Shown piece by piece: positions 29,270 to 39,607 of a stretch of 52,193 bases of DNA. The stretch lies in assembly GCF_001274935.1 (NCBI RefSeq), contig NZ_LILC01000025.1, forward strand, positions 1 through 52,193. The letters run 5' to 3'. The stretch's first letter is position 1. Every line of letters begins with the position of its first letter. Made by a program: the position numbers and the translations under genes. The notes beneath the pieces are model-generated. The model worked only from the letters and a program-made list of their open reading frames with translations. It was not told the origin of the DNA and did no database searches. Origin of the DNA: Priestia koreensis. GTDB lineage: Bacteria; Bacillota; Bacilli; Bacillales; Bacillaceae_H.

Positions 29270-29830
29270 TTACTGATTGTAGACATTCATTACTTCTAAG
29301 AATGGCTTGCTAATCGATTCTTCCGACGCTTCAACCGCCTTGTCCATTGCTGGCTTCATATGAACCATTTCGTCTTCAGTAAAGCGACCTAATACATAAT
29401 CAGGTACCTTCATCCCTTTGAACGGGCGATCGATTCCTACACGTATGCGCTTAAACTCTTGCGTGTGCAAATGATGAATCATTGATTTAATTCCGTTATG
29501 TCCACCAGGACTACCTTTCGTACGAAGACGAATTTTTCCTGTTGGAAGATCTAGGTCATCATAAATAACCATAATGTCTTCTACATCTATATTATAATAA
29601 TCCATTAAAGGTCGTATAGACTCTCCGGATAAATTCATGTAGGTTAATGGCTTCAATAGGATAACCTTTTCACCCTTTACCATTCCCATTCCGAATAGGC
29701 CGTTAAACTTTGTTTTATCCAAAGAGATCGACAAATGATCAGCTAATTGGTCGATAATCATAAAACCAATGTTATGCCTTGTACGATCATATTCTCTTCC
29801 TGGATTTCCTAATCCAATAATCAACTTCAA
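29270..29830 (-). CDS. pth: Peptidyl-tRNA hydrolase
   Basis: Recycles peptidyl-tRNA dropped from ribosomes; essential (spoVC in B. subtilis). 186 residues with [18 protein letters not shown] (6-23) holding the catalytic histidine (H19), [11 protein letters not shown] and [12 protein letters not shown]. It precedes fin by 60 bases and follows ctc after a strong hairpin. Normal length. Confidence 0.98.
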   Translation of the reverse strand: MKLIIGLGNPGREYDRTRHNIGFMIIDQLADHLSISLDKTKFNGLFGMGMVKGEKVILLKPLTYMNLSGESIRPLMDYYNIDVEDIMVIYDDLDLPTGKIRLRTKGSPGGHNGIKSMIHHLHTQEFKRIRVGIDRPFKGMKVPDYVLGRFTEDEMVHMKPAMDKAVEASEESISKPFLEVMNVYNQ

Positions 29831-29887
29831 AAGGACTTGCCCCTTTCTAAAAATAGCTCTTACTCTATATTATAATCAATTCATACG

Positions 29888-29917
29888 AAAAGACGTAACC
29901 TTTTGGTTACGTCTTTT
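29888..29917. terminator. Strong hairpin after ctc
   Basis: A 13-bp perfect stem, AAAAGACGTAACC with GGTTACGTCTTTT, 4-base loop, between ctc and pth. The minus-strand tail is TTTTCG within the stem and then non-T sequence, whereas the plus strand carries a T-rich tail. It probably ends or attenuates ctc transcription; read-through to pth is likely. Confidence 0.6.
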
Positions 29918-29971
29918 CATTTTCTTTTTTTCTTTACCAAAAAAGCTTAATGCGTAAGGGATTTTAACGAA

Positions 29972-30604
29972 TTATTCTTCGTCGTTCTTTTCCTTAATCG
30001 CTTCAGGCTCTTGATCGCTCTCTTCTTGCTCTTCCCCACTATCCGTTACTTCCTCCTGCTGAGGAGGTAACACAGAAGCAATTGCTTCGCTATCATCTTG
30101 GTTTAGCGTATATTTTTTGTTCGCTTTTAAGTCAGCAAGCGTAATTGTGTCGTTCACTTCTAGGTCTGTAACATCCACTTCGATTTCAGATGGAATGTCA
30201 TTCGGAAGTGCTGTAACAGAAACTTGGTGAAGAGATTGTTGTAAAACTCCGCCCTCTTTTACACCTTTTGCTTCTCCTACTAGCACGATATTTACATCAG
30301 CATCCACTTCTGTAGACATATCGACTACGCGGAAGTCAGCATGTACAATATCATTTTTCAAAGAGTCTACTTGGACGTCATGTAGCATGACGGAAAATTT
30401 CTCTTTTCCTACTTGGAGATTTAATACTCCGTTGCGTCCAGTCTCTCTAATTGTTTTGATAAACTCAGCGCTGTCAAGATAGATAGCCTTTGGCTCCACC
30501 TTGTTACCGTAGACTACTGCTGGGAAGTTTCCTCCCTCTCTAATCTTACGTCTCGCTGAATTTTTAAAATCATTGCGTTCATTAGCTTTTACTAAAGTAC
30601 TCAT
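29972..30604 (-). CDS. ctc: Ribosomal protein bL25/general stress protein Ctc
   Basis: Binds 5S rRNA on the 50S subunit. The 210 residues have the bL25 domain (about 1-93: FPAVVYGNKVEPKAIY, VQVDSLKNDIVHADF), the TL5/Ctc beta domain (about 95-185) and a very acidic tail rich in Glu and Asp (190-210). In B. subtilis ctc is a sigma-B stress gene, and a sigma-B-like promoter lies directly upstream here. Confidence 0.97.
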   Translation of the reverse strand: MSTLVKANERNDFKNSARRKIREGGNFPAVVYGNKVEPKAIYLDSAEFIKTIRETGRNGVLNLQVGKEKFSVMLHDVQVDSLKNDIVHADFRVVDMSTEVDADVNIVLVGEAKGVKEGGVLQQSLHQVSVTALPNDIPSEIEVDVTDLEVNDTITLADLKANKKYTLNQDDSEAIASVLPPQQEEVTDSGEEQEESDQEPEAIKEKNDEE

Positions 30605-30650
30605 CTATCTCACCTTCCATGTTTTATCTATTTTTAGGTTCCCTATATAG

Positions 30651-30676
30651 TTTCCCTAAATCTAGTAGAGTTAAAC
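30651..30676 (-). promoter_or_regulatory. ctc promoter, sigma-B type
   Basis: GTTTAA (30676-30671), 14 bases, GGGAAA (30656-30651) on the minus strand, agreeing with the sigma-B consensus GTTTAA-N12-14-GGGTAT. It lies 47 bases before the ctc ATG. Confidence 0.75.
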
Positions 30677-30710
30677 ATGAAATTTCAGATCGAATTTATC
30701 TTCAAACGAA

Positions 30711-31664
30711 TCAATCAAATAATGTACTTACAGATTGCTCTTCATGAACACGAATAATTGCTTCCGCTAGTAAAGGTGCAACTGAAAGCTGCGTTACTTT
30801 TGGAATTTTCTTTTCCTCTGCCAATGCAATCGAGTTTGTTACAACAAGCTCTTTGATTTTAGAGTTTTCAATGCGCTCAATAGCTGGACCCGATAAAACA
30901 GGGTGTGTACAACAAGCATAAACCTCTGTTGCACCATTTTCGATTAGAGCATTAGCTCCTAACGTGATCGTACCCGCAGTATCAATAATGTCATCAATCA
31001 AGATGGCCGTTTTTCCTTCGATGTTACCAACGATGTTCATTACTTCTGCTACGTTTGGACGCGGACGGCGTTTATCAATAATAGCGATTGGTGCTTTCAA
31101 GCGCTCAGCAAGCTTACGGGCACGTGTTACACCACCGTGGTCTGGAGAAACTACAATTATATCATCAAGGTTTTTGCTCTTGAAGTATTCACCTAAAATT
31201 GGCACACCCACTAAGTGGTCGATTAAGATGTCAAAGAAACCTTGAATTTGCGGCGCGTGTAAATCAAGCGTAATAACACGTGTAGCACCAGCTGTTTCAA
31301 GTAAATTTGCTACTAGTTTCGCTGTAATCGGCTCACGAGCACGCGCTTTACGATCTTGACGTGCATAACCGTAATAAGGCATTACGATATTAATCGTTTT
31401 AGCTGACGCACGTTTTAATGCATCAATCATAATAAGTGTTTCCATGATATGCTCGTTCACAGGAGCACTTGTAGGTTGAATTACATATACGTCACAACCA
31501 CGAATACTTTCTTCGATGTTGATTTGTACTTCTCCGTCACTAAAGCGAGTTACTGAACATTTCCCTAACTCTACACCAATAACCTTAGCAATTTCATCCG
31601 CTAAATCTGGGTTAGAGTTTAACGAAAACACCTTCAAATTTTGATCCGCGTATACTTTTGACAT
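30711..31664 (-). CDS. prs: Ribose-phosphate pyrophosphokinase
   Basis: Makes PRPP from ribose 5-phosphate and ATP for purines, pyrimidines, histidine, tryptophan and NAD. 317 residues with the ATP flap/site [16 protein letters not shown], the divalent-cation loop [29 protein letters not shown] and the PRPP loop [12 protein letters not shown]. Class I type. It follows glmU by 18 bases as the usual glmU-prs pair. Confidence 0.99.
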   Translation of the reverse strand: MSKVYADQNLKVFSLNSNPDLADEIAKVIGVELGKCSVTRFSDGEVQINIEESIRGCDVYVIQPTSAPVNEHIMETLIMIDALKRASAKTINIVMPYYGYARQDRKARAREPITAKLVANLLETAGATRVITLDLHAPQIQGFFDILIDHLVGVPILGEYFKSKNLDDIIVVSPDHGGVTRARKLAERLKAPIAIIDKRRPRPNVAEVMNIVGNIEGKTAILIDDIIDTAGTITLGANALIENGATEVYACCTHPVLSGPAIERIENSKIKELVVTNSIALAEEKKIPKVTQLSVAPLLAEAIIRVHEEQSVSTLFD

Positions 31665-31682
31665 CTTTTTAATAACCCTCCA

Positions 31683-33059
31683 TTAGGACTTTTTCTTAAC
31701 ATCCATATTATCTACATAATTTTCTTTATTCACTTGTCTAGCTCGTGCAACTGATAACGCATTGCCCGGAACATCTTCTGTAATTGTGGATCCTGCAGCA
31801 ACATATGCGCCTTCTCCAACTGTTACAGGTGCAACTAGGTTTGAATTACATCCGATAAATGCACCGTTCTCAATTTTTGTTAAGAATTTATTTTTCCCGT
31901 CGTAGTTCACTGTAATAGAACCACAACCCAAGTTTACATCCTGACCTACTTCTGCATCACCAATATAGCTTAAGTGAGAAGCCTTGCTTCCTTTTCCAAA
32001 CTTCGTTTTCTTAATTTCTACAAAGTTTCCGATTCGAACTTCGTCACTAATAGAAGATTGAGGACGAATATGAGCAAAAGGACCAATTGTTACATCATTT
32101 CCGATTTCACTATCGTGTACAACCGATTGCTTGATTGCTGTATTGTTTGCAATCTTACTATCCTTTATTTCTGTATTCGGTCCAACGAAACAGTTTTCCC
32201 CGATTACCGTTTCACCAGAAATTGTTGTTCCTGGATGTAAAACTGTGTCTCGACCAATTTCTGCATCCACAGAAATATATGTGTGAGAAGGATCAATAAT
32301 TGTAACGCCGTTTAACATATGTTTTTTACTAATTCTATTTTTCATAAACTCTTCTGCTTGAGAAAGAGCAAAACGATCATTTACCCCTAATGTTTCTTCA
32401 AAATGAGGTGTTTGGAATGCCGAAACAACTTCGCCCTCATTTTTCAAGATCTCAATAACGTCTGGAAGGTAGTATTCACCTTGAACATTATCATTTGAAA
32501 CTTTCTTAAGCGTGTCAAATAAGAAACCATTATCAAAACAATACGTACCAGTGTTAATTTCTTGCACGTTACGTTCCTGCTCTGAAGCATCTTTATGCTC
32601 AACAATTTTTGCCACTAGTCCTTCTTGGTTACGGATAATGCGTCCGTATCCAGTTGGATCTTCAGCATGAGCTGTTAAAATAGTTGCTTTCGCCCCTTGT
32701 TGCTCATGATGATCTAATAAAGATTGAATTGTTTCTGCTGTAATAAGCGGTGTATCACCACATACGACAATAGTTGTTCCTTCTTTACCTTCTAGCTGTG
32801 TAGCTTGCATAACTGCATGTGCTGTTCCAAGTTGTTCTGCTTGCAAAGCAAATGCACTGCGATTGCCAATTTCAGCTTTTACTTTATCAGCACCATGGCC
32901 CACAATTGTGACCATCTGTTCTAAATTCAGAGAAGCAAGTTGTTCAATGACATGCTGAACCATCGGTTTCCCACAAACAGGGTGTAAAACCTTATATAAA
33001 GAAGATTTCATGCGCGTTCCTTGGCCAGCTGCCAATATGACTGCATATCGTTTTGTCAT
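31683..33059 (-). CDS. glmU: Bifunctional GlcNAc-1-P uridyltransferase/GlcN-1-P acetyltransferase
   Basis: Makes UDP-N-acetylglucosamine for peptidoglycan and teichoic acids (B. subtilis gcaD). 458 residues: N-terminal nucleotidyltransferase with [20 protein letters not shown] (10-29) and C-terminal left-handed beta-helix acetyltransferase of hexapeptide repeats (about 250-440), with [20 protein letters not shown] and [14 protein letters not shown]. Promoter at 33096-33124. Co-transcribed with prs. Confidence 0.99.
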   Translation of the reverse strand: MTKRYAVILAAGQGTRMKSSLYKVLHPVCGKPMVQHVIEQLASLNLEQMVTIVGHGADKVKAEIGNRSAFALQAEQLGTAHAVMQATQLEGKEGTTIVVCGDTPLITAETIQSLLDHHEQQGAKATILTAHAEDPTGYGRIIRNQEGLVAKIVEHKDASEQERNVQEINTGTYCFDNGFLFDTLKKVSNDNVQGEYYLPDVIEILKNEGEVVSAFQTPHFEETLGVNDRFALSQAEEFMKNRISKKHMLNGVTIIDPSHTYISVDAEIGRDTVLHPGTTISGETVIGENCFVGPNTEIKDSKIANNTAIKQSVVHDSEIGNDVTIGPFAHIRPQSSISDEVRIGNFVEIKKTKFGKGSKASHLSYIGDAEVGQDVNLGCGSITVNYDGKNKFLTKIENGAFIGCNSNLVAPVTVGEGAYVAAGSTITEDVPGNALSVARARQVNKENYVDNMDVKKKS

Positions 33060-33095
33060 AATAGGCCTCCAATTTTACCTTTTTATCCATTATGA

Positions 33096-33124
33096 ATATT
33101 ATCCTAAATAAGCTTGCATTTCAA
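33096..33124 (-). promoter_or_regulatory. glmU promoter (sigma-A)
   Basis: TTGAAA (33124-33119), 17 bases, TAATAT (33101-33096) on the minus strand, 36 bases before the glmU ATG. The rest of the 33060-33350 gap is A+T rich without an ORF. Confidence 0.65.
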
Positions 33125-33306
33125 GAAGGATAACAAAGTACATATTTTTAGCAATTCATGGAGTACGAGTAGAAATAGGTTTGACGGATTTTTTAAAGAG
33201 GAATTTTTTTTTGAAGTTGCTCATAGATGCGACACTCGGAGTAAATCATTATGTATAGGCTGAACCAAACGCATTAAGCGCTTATTAAAATAAATAGCGC
33301 TTCCAT

Positions 33307-33341
33307 AATAAAAGAGCCCATTTTTTTCAAATAGGCTCTTT
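33307..33341 (-). terminator. spoVG terminator
   Basis: AAAAGAGCC pairs with GGCTCTTTT around an A-rich loop, followed by T-rich sequence on the minus strand, just after the spoVG stop. Confidence 0.85.
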
Positions 33342-33350
33342 TAAACTATT

Positions 33351-33641
33351 TTAGGAAGCTCCAGCTTCTTCGAATTCAACTTCTAATTCACCTAAACGGT
33401 GATATTCAGCCAGTACAGCATCCTGGATTTTTCCGCGAGTGCCAGAATTAATCGGATGAGCAATATCACGGAACTCTCCATCTGGTGTACGTTTGCTTGG
33501 CATTGCAACAAATAAGCCATTATTGCCATCGATTACTCGGATATCGTGGACAACAAATTCGTTGTCTAGAGTAATAGATGCAATCGCTCTCATACGTCCA
33601 TCGGTGTTCACGCGGCGTAATCTTACGTCAGTTACTTCCAT
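33351..33641 (-). CDS. spoVG: RNA/DNA-binding regulator SpoVG
   Basis: 96-residue SpoVG protein: [40 protein letters not shown], then [20 protein letters not shown], all family hallmarks. Affects septation and cortex formation in B. subtilis and binds nucleic acid. Expressed from a sigma-H promoter (33681-33710) repressed by AbrB in B. subtilis; both the promoter and abrB are found in this window. Ribosome site AAAGGTGG. Confidence 0.98.
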   Translation of the reverse strand: MEVTDVRLRRVNTDGRMRAIASITLDNEFVVHDIRVIDGNNGLFVAMPSKRTPDGEFRDIAHPINSGTRGKIQDAVLAEYHRLGELEVEFEEAGAS

Positions 33642-33680
33642 TTATGTTCACCACCTTTTCTCTAAATGAAGCTTTAAATA

Positions 33681-33710
33681 GTAATTCAACAGCTTTTAGA
33701 GTTTTCCTGC
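33681..33710 (-). promoter_or_regulatory. spoVG promoter, sigma-H type
   Basis: GCAGGAAAA (33710-33702) and TTGAATTAC (33689-33681) on the minus strand match the sigma-H consensus (RnAGGAwww / RnnGAATww) with the usual spacing, and resemble the B. subtilis spoVG promoter. A strongly A+T-rich stretch upstream (33715-33760) is where AbrB binds in B. subtilis. Confidence 0.85.
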
Positions 33711-33835
33711 AATTCTAAAAAATTTTTTAGTAATATTTCGCAAAAAAAGTGAACAAATGGAAATTTATTCTGGATTATCAGGACTTTTGGCGTGAACATC
33801 TTAGTAAAAAACCTTTATTTTTTATGATTTAAGGC

Positions 33836-34210
33836 TTATTTTACAAGAGCAATAACTTCAATTTCAACTAAAGCATCTTTAGGTAATCTCGCCACCTCTA
33901 CACAGGAACGTGCAGGTTTGTGCGTAGAAAAATACTCTCCGTATACTTCATTTAATGATGCAAAGTCATTCATGTCTTTAATAAATACAGTTGCTTTTAC
34001 CACTGTTTCGAAAGAAGCACCTGCAGCTTCTAGTACTGCTTGTAGATTTCGAAACACCTGATGAGCCTGTGCTTGGATATCCCCTTCAACCATCGTTCCA
34101 TCAGCTCGTAAGGGAATTTGCCCGGAGCTATAAAATAAGTTGTTTACAATGATTCCTTGAGAATAAGGGCCAATAGCCTGGGGAGCATTTTTCGTTTGTA
34201 CTTGACGCAT
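33836..34210 (-). CDS. ridA: RidA-family enamine/imine deaminase
   Basis: B. subtilis YabJ. Start at ATG 34210 with GGAGG seven bases upstream, 124 residues; the 40-codon N-terminal extension of the ORF has no ribosome site. Family markers: [21 protein letters not shown], then the substrate arginine and cysteine in [20 protein letters not shown]. RidA detoxifies reactive 2-aminoacrylate and related enamines; in B. subtilis yabJ also affects adenine control of the purine repressor. Directly follows purR. Confidence 0.97.
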   Translation of the reverse strand: MRQVQTKNAPQAIGPYSQGIIVNNLFYSSGQIPLRADGTMVEGDIQAQAHQVFRNLQAVLEAAGASFETVVKATVFIKDMNDFASLNEVYGEYFSTHKPARSCVEVARLPKDALVEIEVIALVK

Positions 34211-34298
34211 AATTTTTCCTCCAATATAAAAGTGCTCTAATTCTATAGGGGATGATCTCCTTGCTAAAATTAGAGCTTTTTGTTTTTCTATATTCACA

Positions 34299-35120
34299 TT
34301 AGATAAATGAGCTATAATTTCCTGCCTCAACGCTAATATGTTTTTCTTTTACATCTACTGCTGTTAATTTAACAAGCGATACATATTCATCAACTAAACG
34401 CTCTTGTGTATCCTCAGATTCTAAAAGAACGCCAATTCCTGCTACCTTAGCATCAAATTCCTCTAGCAAGCTAATCATTCCATTTATCGTTCCGCCAGCT
34501 TTCATGAAGTCATCAATGATTAATACTTTCGATCCTTGAGCTAAGCTTCGTTTTGCAAGTAGCATTGTTTGAATTCGTTTAGATGAGCCTGATACATAAT
34601 TAATACTTACAGTAGACCCCTCTGTCACCTTGCTATCTCTTCTTACAATCACAACTGGAACATTTAAATACTGTGCTACCGCATAAGCAAGCGGAATACC
34701 CTTTGTAGCAACCGTCATGACCACATCGATGTCGCGATCAGCAAATACAGAAGCAAAGAGTCTGCCAATGTGATTTACAAGCGTTGGATTCCCTAAAATA
34801 TCTGTTAAGTATAAGTATCCACCAGGTAAGAGGCGTTCAGGGTTTTGAACAATATCGCCAAGCTCTGCGATAAAGGAGGTTGCTTCCTCTTTCGAAGTTT
34901 TAGGGATAAATTTAACCCCTCCTGCTGCTCCTGGTAGTGTAATCAACGTACCAATCCCACGTTGCTCAAAAGTCTGCTTAATAATTCCCATATCTTCACT
35001 AATAGAAGATTTTGCGGATTGATACTTATCTGCAAAATAGGTCAAAGGGATAAGACGTTGGGGGTTTTGAATAAAATAGTTAGTCATATCAATTAATCGT
35101 CCACTGCGCCGAAATTTCAT
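34299..35120 (-). CDS. purR: Purine operon repressor PurR
   Basis: Represses purine genes; PRPP blocks binding. 273 residues: N-terminal winged helix (about 1-75, [20 protein letters not shown] and the [12 protein letters not shown] helix) and C-terminal phosphoribosyltransferase-like effector domain with the PRPP motif [13 protein letters not shown]. Strong ribosome site AAGGAGG. An inverted repeat AAATCCG/CGGATTT flanks the ispE-purR junction, but no clear PurBox could be assigned. Confidence 0.97.
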   Translation of the reverse strand: MKFRRSGRLIDMTNYFIQNPQRLIPLTYFADKYQSAKSSISEDMGIIKQTFEQRGIGTLITLPGAAGGVKFIPKTSKEEATSFIAELGDIVQNPERLLPGGYLYLTDILGNPTLVNHIGRLFASVFADRDIDVVMTVATKGIPLAYAVAQYLNVPVVIVRRDSKVTEGSTVSINYVSGSSKRIQTMLLAKRSLAQGSKVLIIDDFMKAGGTINGMISLLEEFDAKVAGIGVLLESEDTQERLVDEYVSLVKLTAVDVKEKHISVEAGNYSSFI

Positions 35121-35176
35121 TTCGTCCTCCTTAAAATCCGAATATTCTAATATAAATATATCATCAACATACGGAT

Positions 35177-36046
35177 TTAATCAAGAGGTAGACGTTCCCC
35201 AAGTAATCGCACTGCATAAACCTTGCTACAAAAACCTCTTAACCCATTATAAATCCGTTGCATTCTAGAATCATATTTCACCAAGCAGAAAACAGTTGGC
35301 CCACTTCCGCTCATTAGAACTGCATCCGCACCAAAGCGCTTCATTTGGTCTTTAATTAAAGCAACTTCCGGATGCATGTTTAATGTCACGCTCTCAAGCA
35401 CATTTCCTACCAATTTGCACATATCTGCATAATTTTGTTCGTTAATTGCTGAAACCATCCCGTCAACGTCCGGATGTTCCACGTTTCCTAGACGCAAGTT
35501 ACGATACACTTCAGCTGTTGAAACGCCTGTTTCAGGTTTTGCTAGAATAACCCAACAATTAGGTGGCGTTTCAATATGCTCAATAACTTCTCCTCTTCCA
35601 GTCGCAAGAGCTGTTCCTCCATACACACAGAAGGACACATCTGATCCAATTTCAGCTCCTATGTCTGCTAGCTCGTCCAAGGAAAGACCTAATTCCCAAA
35701 GCGTATTCAATCCTCTTAAGGTCGCAGCTGCATCACTACTTCCTCCTGCAAGCCCCGCTGCTACCGGAATGTTCTTTTCAATATTAATCGTTACCCCACT
35801 AGACACGTTAAAGCGCTCCTTTAACAGATGAGCGGCTTGATATGCCAAATTACGTTGATCATCGGGAACGAAGCGGTTTTGCGATTGCACAATAATTTTA
35901 GAATCGTTGCGCTTCGCTAATTCAATTCGATCTGCCAGATCAATTGTCGTCATGACCATCTTAACCTCATGATACCCATCAGGTCTCTTATGTAAGACGT
36001 CCAAAGATAAATTTATTTTAGCTGGTGCTTTCACCATTAACTTCAT
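35177..36046 (-). CDS. ispE: 4-diphosphocytidyl-2-C-methylerythritol kinase
   Basis: GHMP kinase in the non-mevalonate isoprenoid pathway. 289 residues: [20 protein letters not shown], then [14 protein letters not shown], the ATP loop [19 protein letters not shown] and MSGSGPTVF near the C-terminus. Length as in B. subtilis. A good -10 (TACAAT near 36090) lies upstream without a clear -35. Confidence 0.98.
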   Translation of the reverse strand: MKLMVKAPAKINLSLDVLHKRPDGYHEVKMVMTTIDLADRIELAKRNDSKIIVQSQNRFVPDDQRNLAYQAAHLLKERFNVSSGVTINIEKNIPVAAGLAGGSSDAAATLRGLNTLWELGLSLDELADIGAEIGSDVSFCVYGGTALATGRGEVIEHIETPPNCWVILAKPETGVSTAEVYRNLRLGNVEHPDVDGMVSAINEQNYADMCKLVGNVLESVTLNMHPEVALIKDQMKRFGADAVLMSGSGPTVFCLVKYDSRMQRIYNGLRGFCSKVYAVRLLGERLPLD

Positions 36047-36144
36047 TTCTACTCACCTACTCCGACTTCTACATTTTAACGTTATTGTATCATAAACTTT
36101 TTCGCTTTTTCTCTCTTTTATCGATTCATTATATGACTAAAAGA

Positions 36145-36168
36145 AGCCGAAGCTATTACGCTTCGGCT
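36145..36168 (-). terminator. sspF terminator
   Basis: AGCCGAAGC (36145-36153) and GCTTCGGCT (36160-36168), 6-base loop; followed by TCTTTT on the minus strand. Confidence 0.85.
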
Positions 36169-36241
36169 GTCGCAATTTCAATAGTACTTATTATACCACT
36201 GCAGAGTCATTTTCATATGAGGTTCTGAATAAATTTACGAA

Positions 36242-36421
36242 TTAATTTTTCGATTGATTTAATCGTTGTTCAGCAAGCTCCAGCGCTTTCTTAACCATGT
36301 TTCCAGCATCTTTAGAGCGAATACCACCCCAGCCCTCTCGTTGAACCGTATCGTAAAAACCTAGCTCTTTTGCGAGTTCTTCTTTGAACCCGGGTGACAT
36401 TGTGCCTTTTCGTTTCGCCAT
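36242..36421 (-). CDS. sspF: Small acid-soluble spore protein SspF
   Basis: A 59-residue gene: [20 protein letters not shown], then [20 protein letters not shown], ending [14 protein letters not shown]. It is the SspF member of the alpha/beta-type SASP family, which coats forespore DNA; the [14 protein letters not shown] and GWGGI segments are characteristic. AAGGGGATGAAG precedes the ATG. It sits between veg and ispE as in B. subtilis, has a sigma-G-like promoter and its own terminator, so is a monocistronic forespore gene. Confidence 0.93.
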   Translation of the reverse strand: MAKRKGTMSPGFKEELAKELGFYDTVQREGWGGIRSKDAGNMVKKALELAEQRLNQSKN

Positions 36422-36457
36422 TGTTCTTCATCCCCTTTTAGATAACGCCGACCTTTG

Positions 36458-36488
36458 TAGTATCCATCCAAAGGGGAAATGATATGTT
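36458..36488 (-). promoter_or_regulatory. sspF promoter, sigma-G type
   Basis: AACATA (36488-36483), 18 bases, GATACTA (36464-36458) on the minus strand. The -10 equals the one before spoVT; the -35 keeps only CATA of the consensus. Confidence 0.5.
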
Positions 36489-36528
36489 AACAGGTTTTGC
36501 TCCATATGTATCCTAAAAAAGGGCAAAA

Positions 36529-36556
36529 TAAAAAGCAGCAAACGTTAGTCTACTGC
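36529..36556 (-). terminator. veg terminator overlapping the stop codon
   Basis: GCAGTAGAC (36556-36548) pairs with GTTTGCTGC (36543-36535), two G-U pairs, 4-base loop, then TTTTT on the minus strand. The veg TAG stop is in the left arm. Confidence 0.7.
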
Positions 36557-36822
36557 CCACTGCTTATTGCCATACTTCCATGTGTTTCATCAAAGAATGT
36601 AAGTTGAACCGTTTCTGTCAAAACGTCCGCATAACTGTAAGAAACTCTTTCAAGCGAGTTTTCCTCTTGATCCAATTCCACCACGAATACAGACGGGTAA
36701 GTCTCAGCTAGTACTCCTGAGCGCTCGACAGTTTTTCTGCGTCCACCATTTGCCTTTAGCGTCAATCTTTTCCCTAAGTTTAAATCAAGGTCTTTTTTGA
36801 TATCAGATAATGTTTTTGCCAT
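36550..36822 (-). CDS. veg: Veg protein, biofilm-related
   Basis: Start at ATG 36822 with GAGGTGG; 90 residues (B. subtilis 86). [20 protein letters not shown], then [20 protein letters not shown] and [12 protein letters not shown] identify Veg, which stimulates biofilm matrix genes by affecting SinR in B. subtilis. The [14 protein letters not shown] segment is shared with the related regulator Sso/VegA-like proteins. Two strong vegetative promoters precede it. Confidence 0.97.
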   Translation of the reverse strand: MAKTLSDIKKDLDLNLGKRLTLKANGGRRKTVERSGVLAETYPSVFVVELDQEENSLERVSYSYADVLTETVQLTFFDETHGSMAISSGQ

Positions 36823-36843
36823 CTTATCCACCTCGCTATACAC

Positions 36844-36871
36844 AGTATAACATAATTTTACGTAAATGCAA
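36844..36871 (-). promoter_or_regulatory. veg promoter, proximal
   Basis: TTGCAT (36871-36866), 16 bases, TATACT (36849-36844) on the minus strand, 21 bases before the ATG; start would leave a very short leader that still includes the ribosome site. Confidence 0.45.
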
Positions 36872-36879
36872 AATTATAA

Positions 36880-36909
36880 ATTATATCAATGCGTGCATTC
36901 TGTTGTCAA
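36880..36909 (-). promoter_or_regulatory. veg promoter, main (sigma-A)
   Basis: TTGACA (36909-36904), 18 bases, TATAAT (36885-36880) on the minus strand, both hexamers perfect. The B. subtilis veg promoter is one of its strongest vegetative promoters. Confidence 0.8.
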
Positions 36910-37054
36910 TACATATATTTCAACAAAAACACACATTTTATGCATATTTATTTCTATATTTAGGAACATCATGAAAAACATAGCTAAACACTACTATAAA
37001 AATCAATAATGGATCATGAAAAGAAGGCAGAGGAGAATAATCCCCTCTACCTTT

Positions 37055-37951
37055 TTAAGTATTCATATTTTGTTCATTATCATAAAATTGATATGGCATA
37101 CCTGTTCGAAGTAACCCTTTTGTTTCGACGCCTCCAAGCCCTTTTACACCTGTGAGCGTATTGCGAAGCACATCCCAGATGTTTACACGCTCTGTGAAAG
37201 GCGTTAGGCTGACTTTTGCCACAATATACACAGGATCTAGCGCATGAATATTAACACGCCCCGGAGAGCTTGCAAAGTTCGCACCTGCCCGTATAATCGA
37301 TTCAAAGTGAGATTGACAGGCACCTGCAAAGATAACCAATTGATCAAGATTAGGAAGTTGTTTTCGCACCTCATGAACCGTTTGAACAAAATATTGTGAA
37401 TGGCGATAAGCTTCTATATCTCCTTTTTCTCCTTGAGCCTTTGAATATGCATCGTGGCCGGTAATCACTAAAATGTCAGGACGAATCTCATTGATTAACG
37501 CCGGAACCTTTTTGGGCATTTCTTTTTCGCTACAGTGAATTCCGTACACCGGTATTCCAATCTTGTTATAGAGAACAAGACACTTGCGTAAATAATTGGG
37601 ATCTCCATCTACATGGAGCACCTTACCAGGCAACTGAAAGAACTGGTGGGAATGACCGTATCCATTCGTGACGGCATACTCACTTTTTTCCCGAGCTAAG
37701 CGATAATCCTGCTGAATGAGGGCCAACGATCTATCTAATATCTCTTCTTCACTCCGCTGCCTTCGCAGCCTTTCCTGAGGGTCTACGACTTCCAAATCCG
37801 AAAAGGGAGCATCGGCTATTAAGCGAATGTTTTCTCCGTACAAAATGGCGTCAGAAGCATTACTTCCCTCTCTCGTAAAAGAAATAACCCGAAAAAGCAA
37901 ATCCCGATCATAGGAAGGACGGGTTACGATGTCACCAATATTTATTTGCAT
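37055..37951 (-). CDS. yabG: Sporulation-specific cysteine protease YabG
   Basis: Processes spore coat proteins in the late mother cell. Start at ATG 37951 (GGAG, eight bases), 298 residues; an in-frame GTG three codons upstream overlaps that ribosome site. Conserved blocks are FQLPGKVLHVDGDPNYLRKC, YGIHCSEKEMPK, DILVITGHDAYSK and VIFAGACQSHFESIIRAGAN; the histidine and cysteine there are the probable catalytic pair. A sigma-K-like promoter lies at 38004-38031. Confidence 0.96.
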   Translation of the reverse strand: MQINIGDIVTRPSYDRDLLFRVISFTREGSNASDAILYGENIRLIADAPFSDLEVVDPQERLRRQRSEEEILDRSLALIQQDYRLAREKSEYAVTNGYGHSHQFFQLPGKVLHVDGDPNYLRKCLVLYNKIGIPVYGIHCSEKEMPKKVPALINEIRPDILVITGHDAYSKAQGEKGDIEAYRHSQYFVQTVHEVRKQLPNLDQLVIFAGACQSHFESIIRAGANFASSPGRVNIHALDPVYIVAKVSLTPFTERVNIWDVLRNTLTGVKGLGGVETKGLLRTGMPYQFYDNEQNMNT

Positions 37952-38003
37952 ATTATTCACTCCGTCTTAGCTACTCAAAAATCGTGGATATTAAATCTCT
38001 AAA

Positions 38004-38031
38004 TAGCCTATGACGGAGTTTCAAAAAGGTG
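38004..38031 (-). promoter_or_regulatory. yabG promoter, sigma-K type
   Basis: CACC (38031-38028), 15 bases, CATAGGCTA (38012-38004) on the minus strand; matches sigma-K (AC then CATAnnnTA). yabG is sigma-K dependent in B. subtilis. Confidence 0.75.
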
Positions 38032-38038
38032 ATTTTTA

Positions 38039-39486
<1,448 letters not shown>

Positions 39487-39566
39487 TTTTTCCTCCAAAA
39501 CGTGAAACTTTTTTGTACTCTTATACGTCTTATTAACTAGAATCAACACTTTTCTTATTTTAACGG

Positions 39567-39598
39567 AAAAAAATGCAGAGGACAAAATATCCTCTGCA
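39567..39598 (-). terminator. yabE terminator
   Basis: TGCAGAGGA (39574-39582) pairs with TCCTCTGCA (39590-39598), 7-base loop; T-run of seven on the minus strand, nine bases after the yabE stop. Confidence 0.92.
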
Positions 39599-39607
39599 CA
39601 GAATGAA

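Noticed and set aside
35134..35178. Inverted repeat AAATCCG/CGGATTT at the ispE-purR junction as a PurR operator
   Set aside because: Arms are only 7 bp and 31 bases apart and do not match the PurBox pattern I know; noted in the purR entry but not called as a site.
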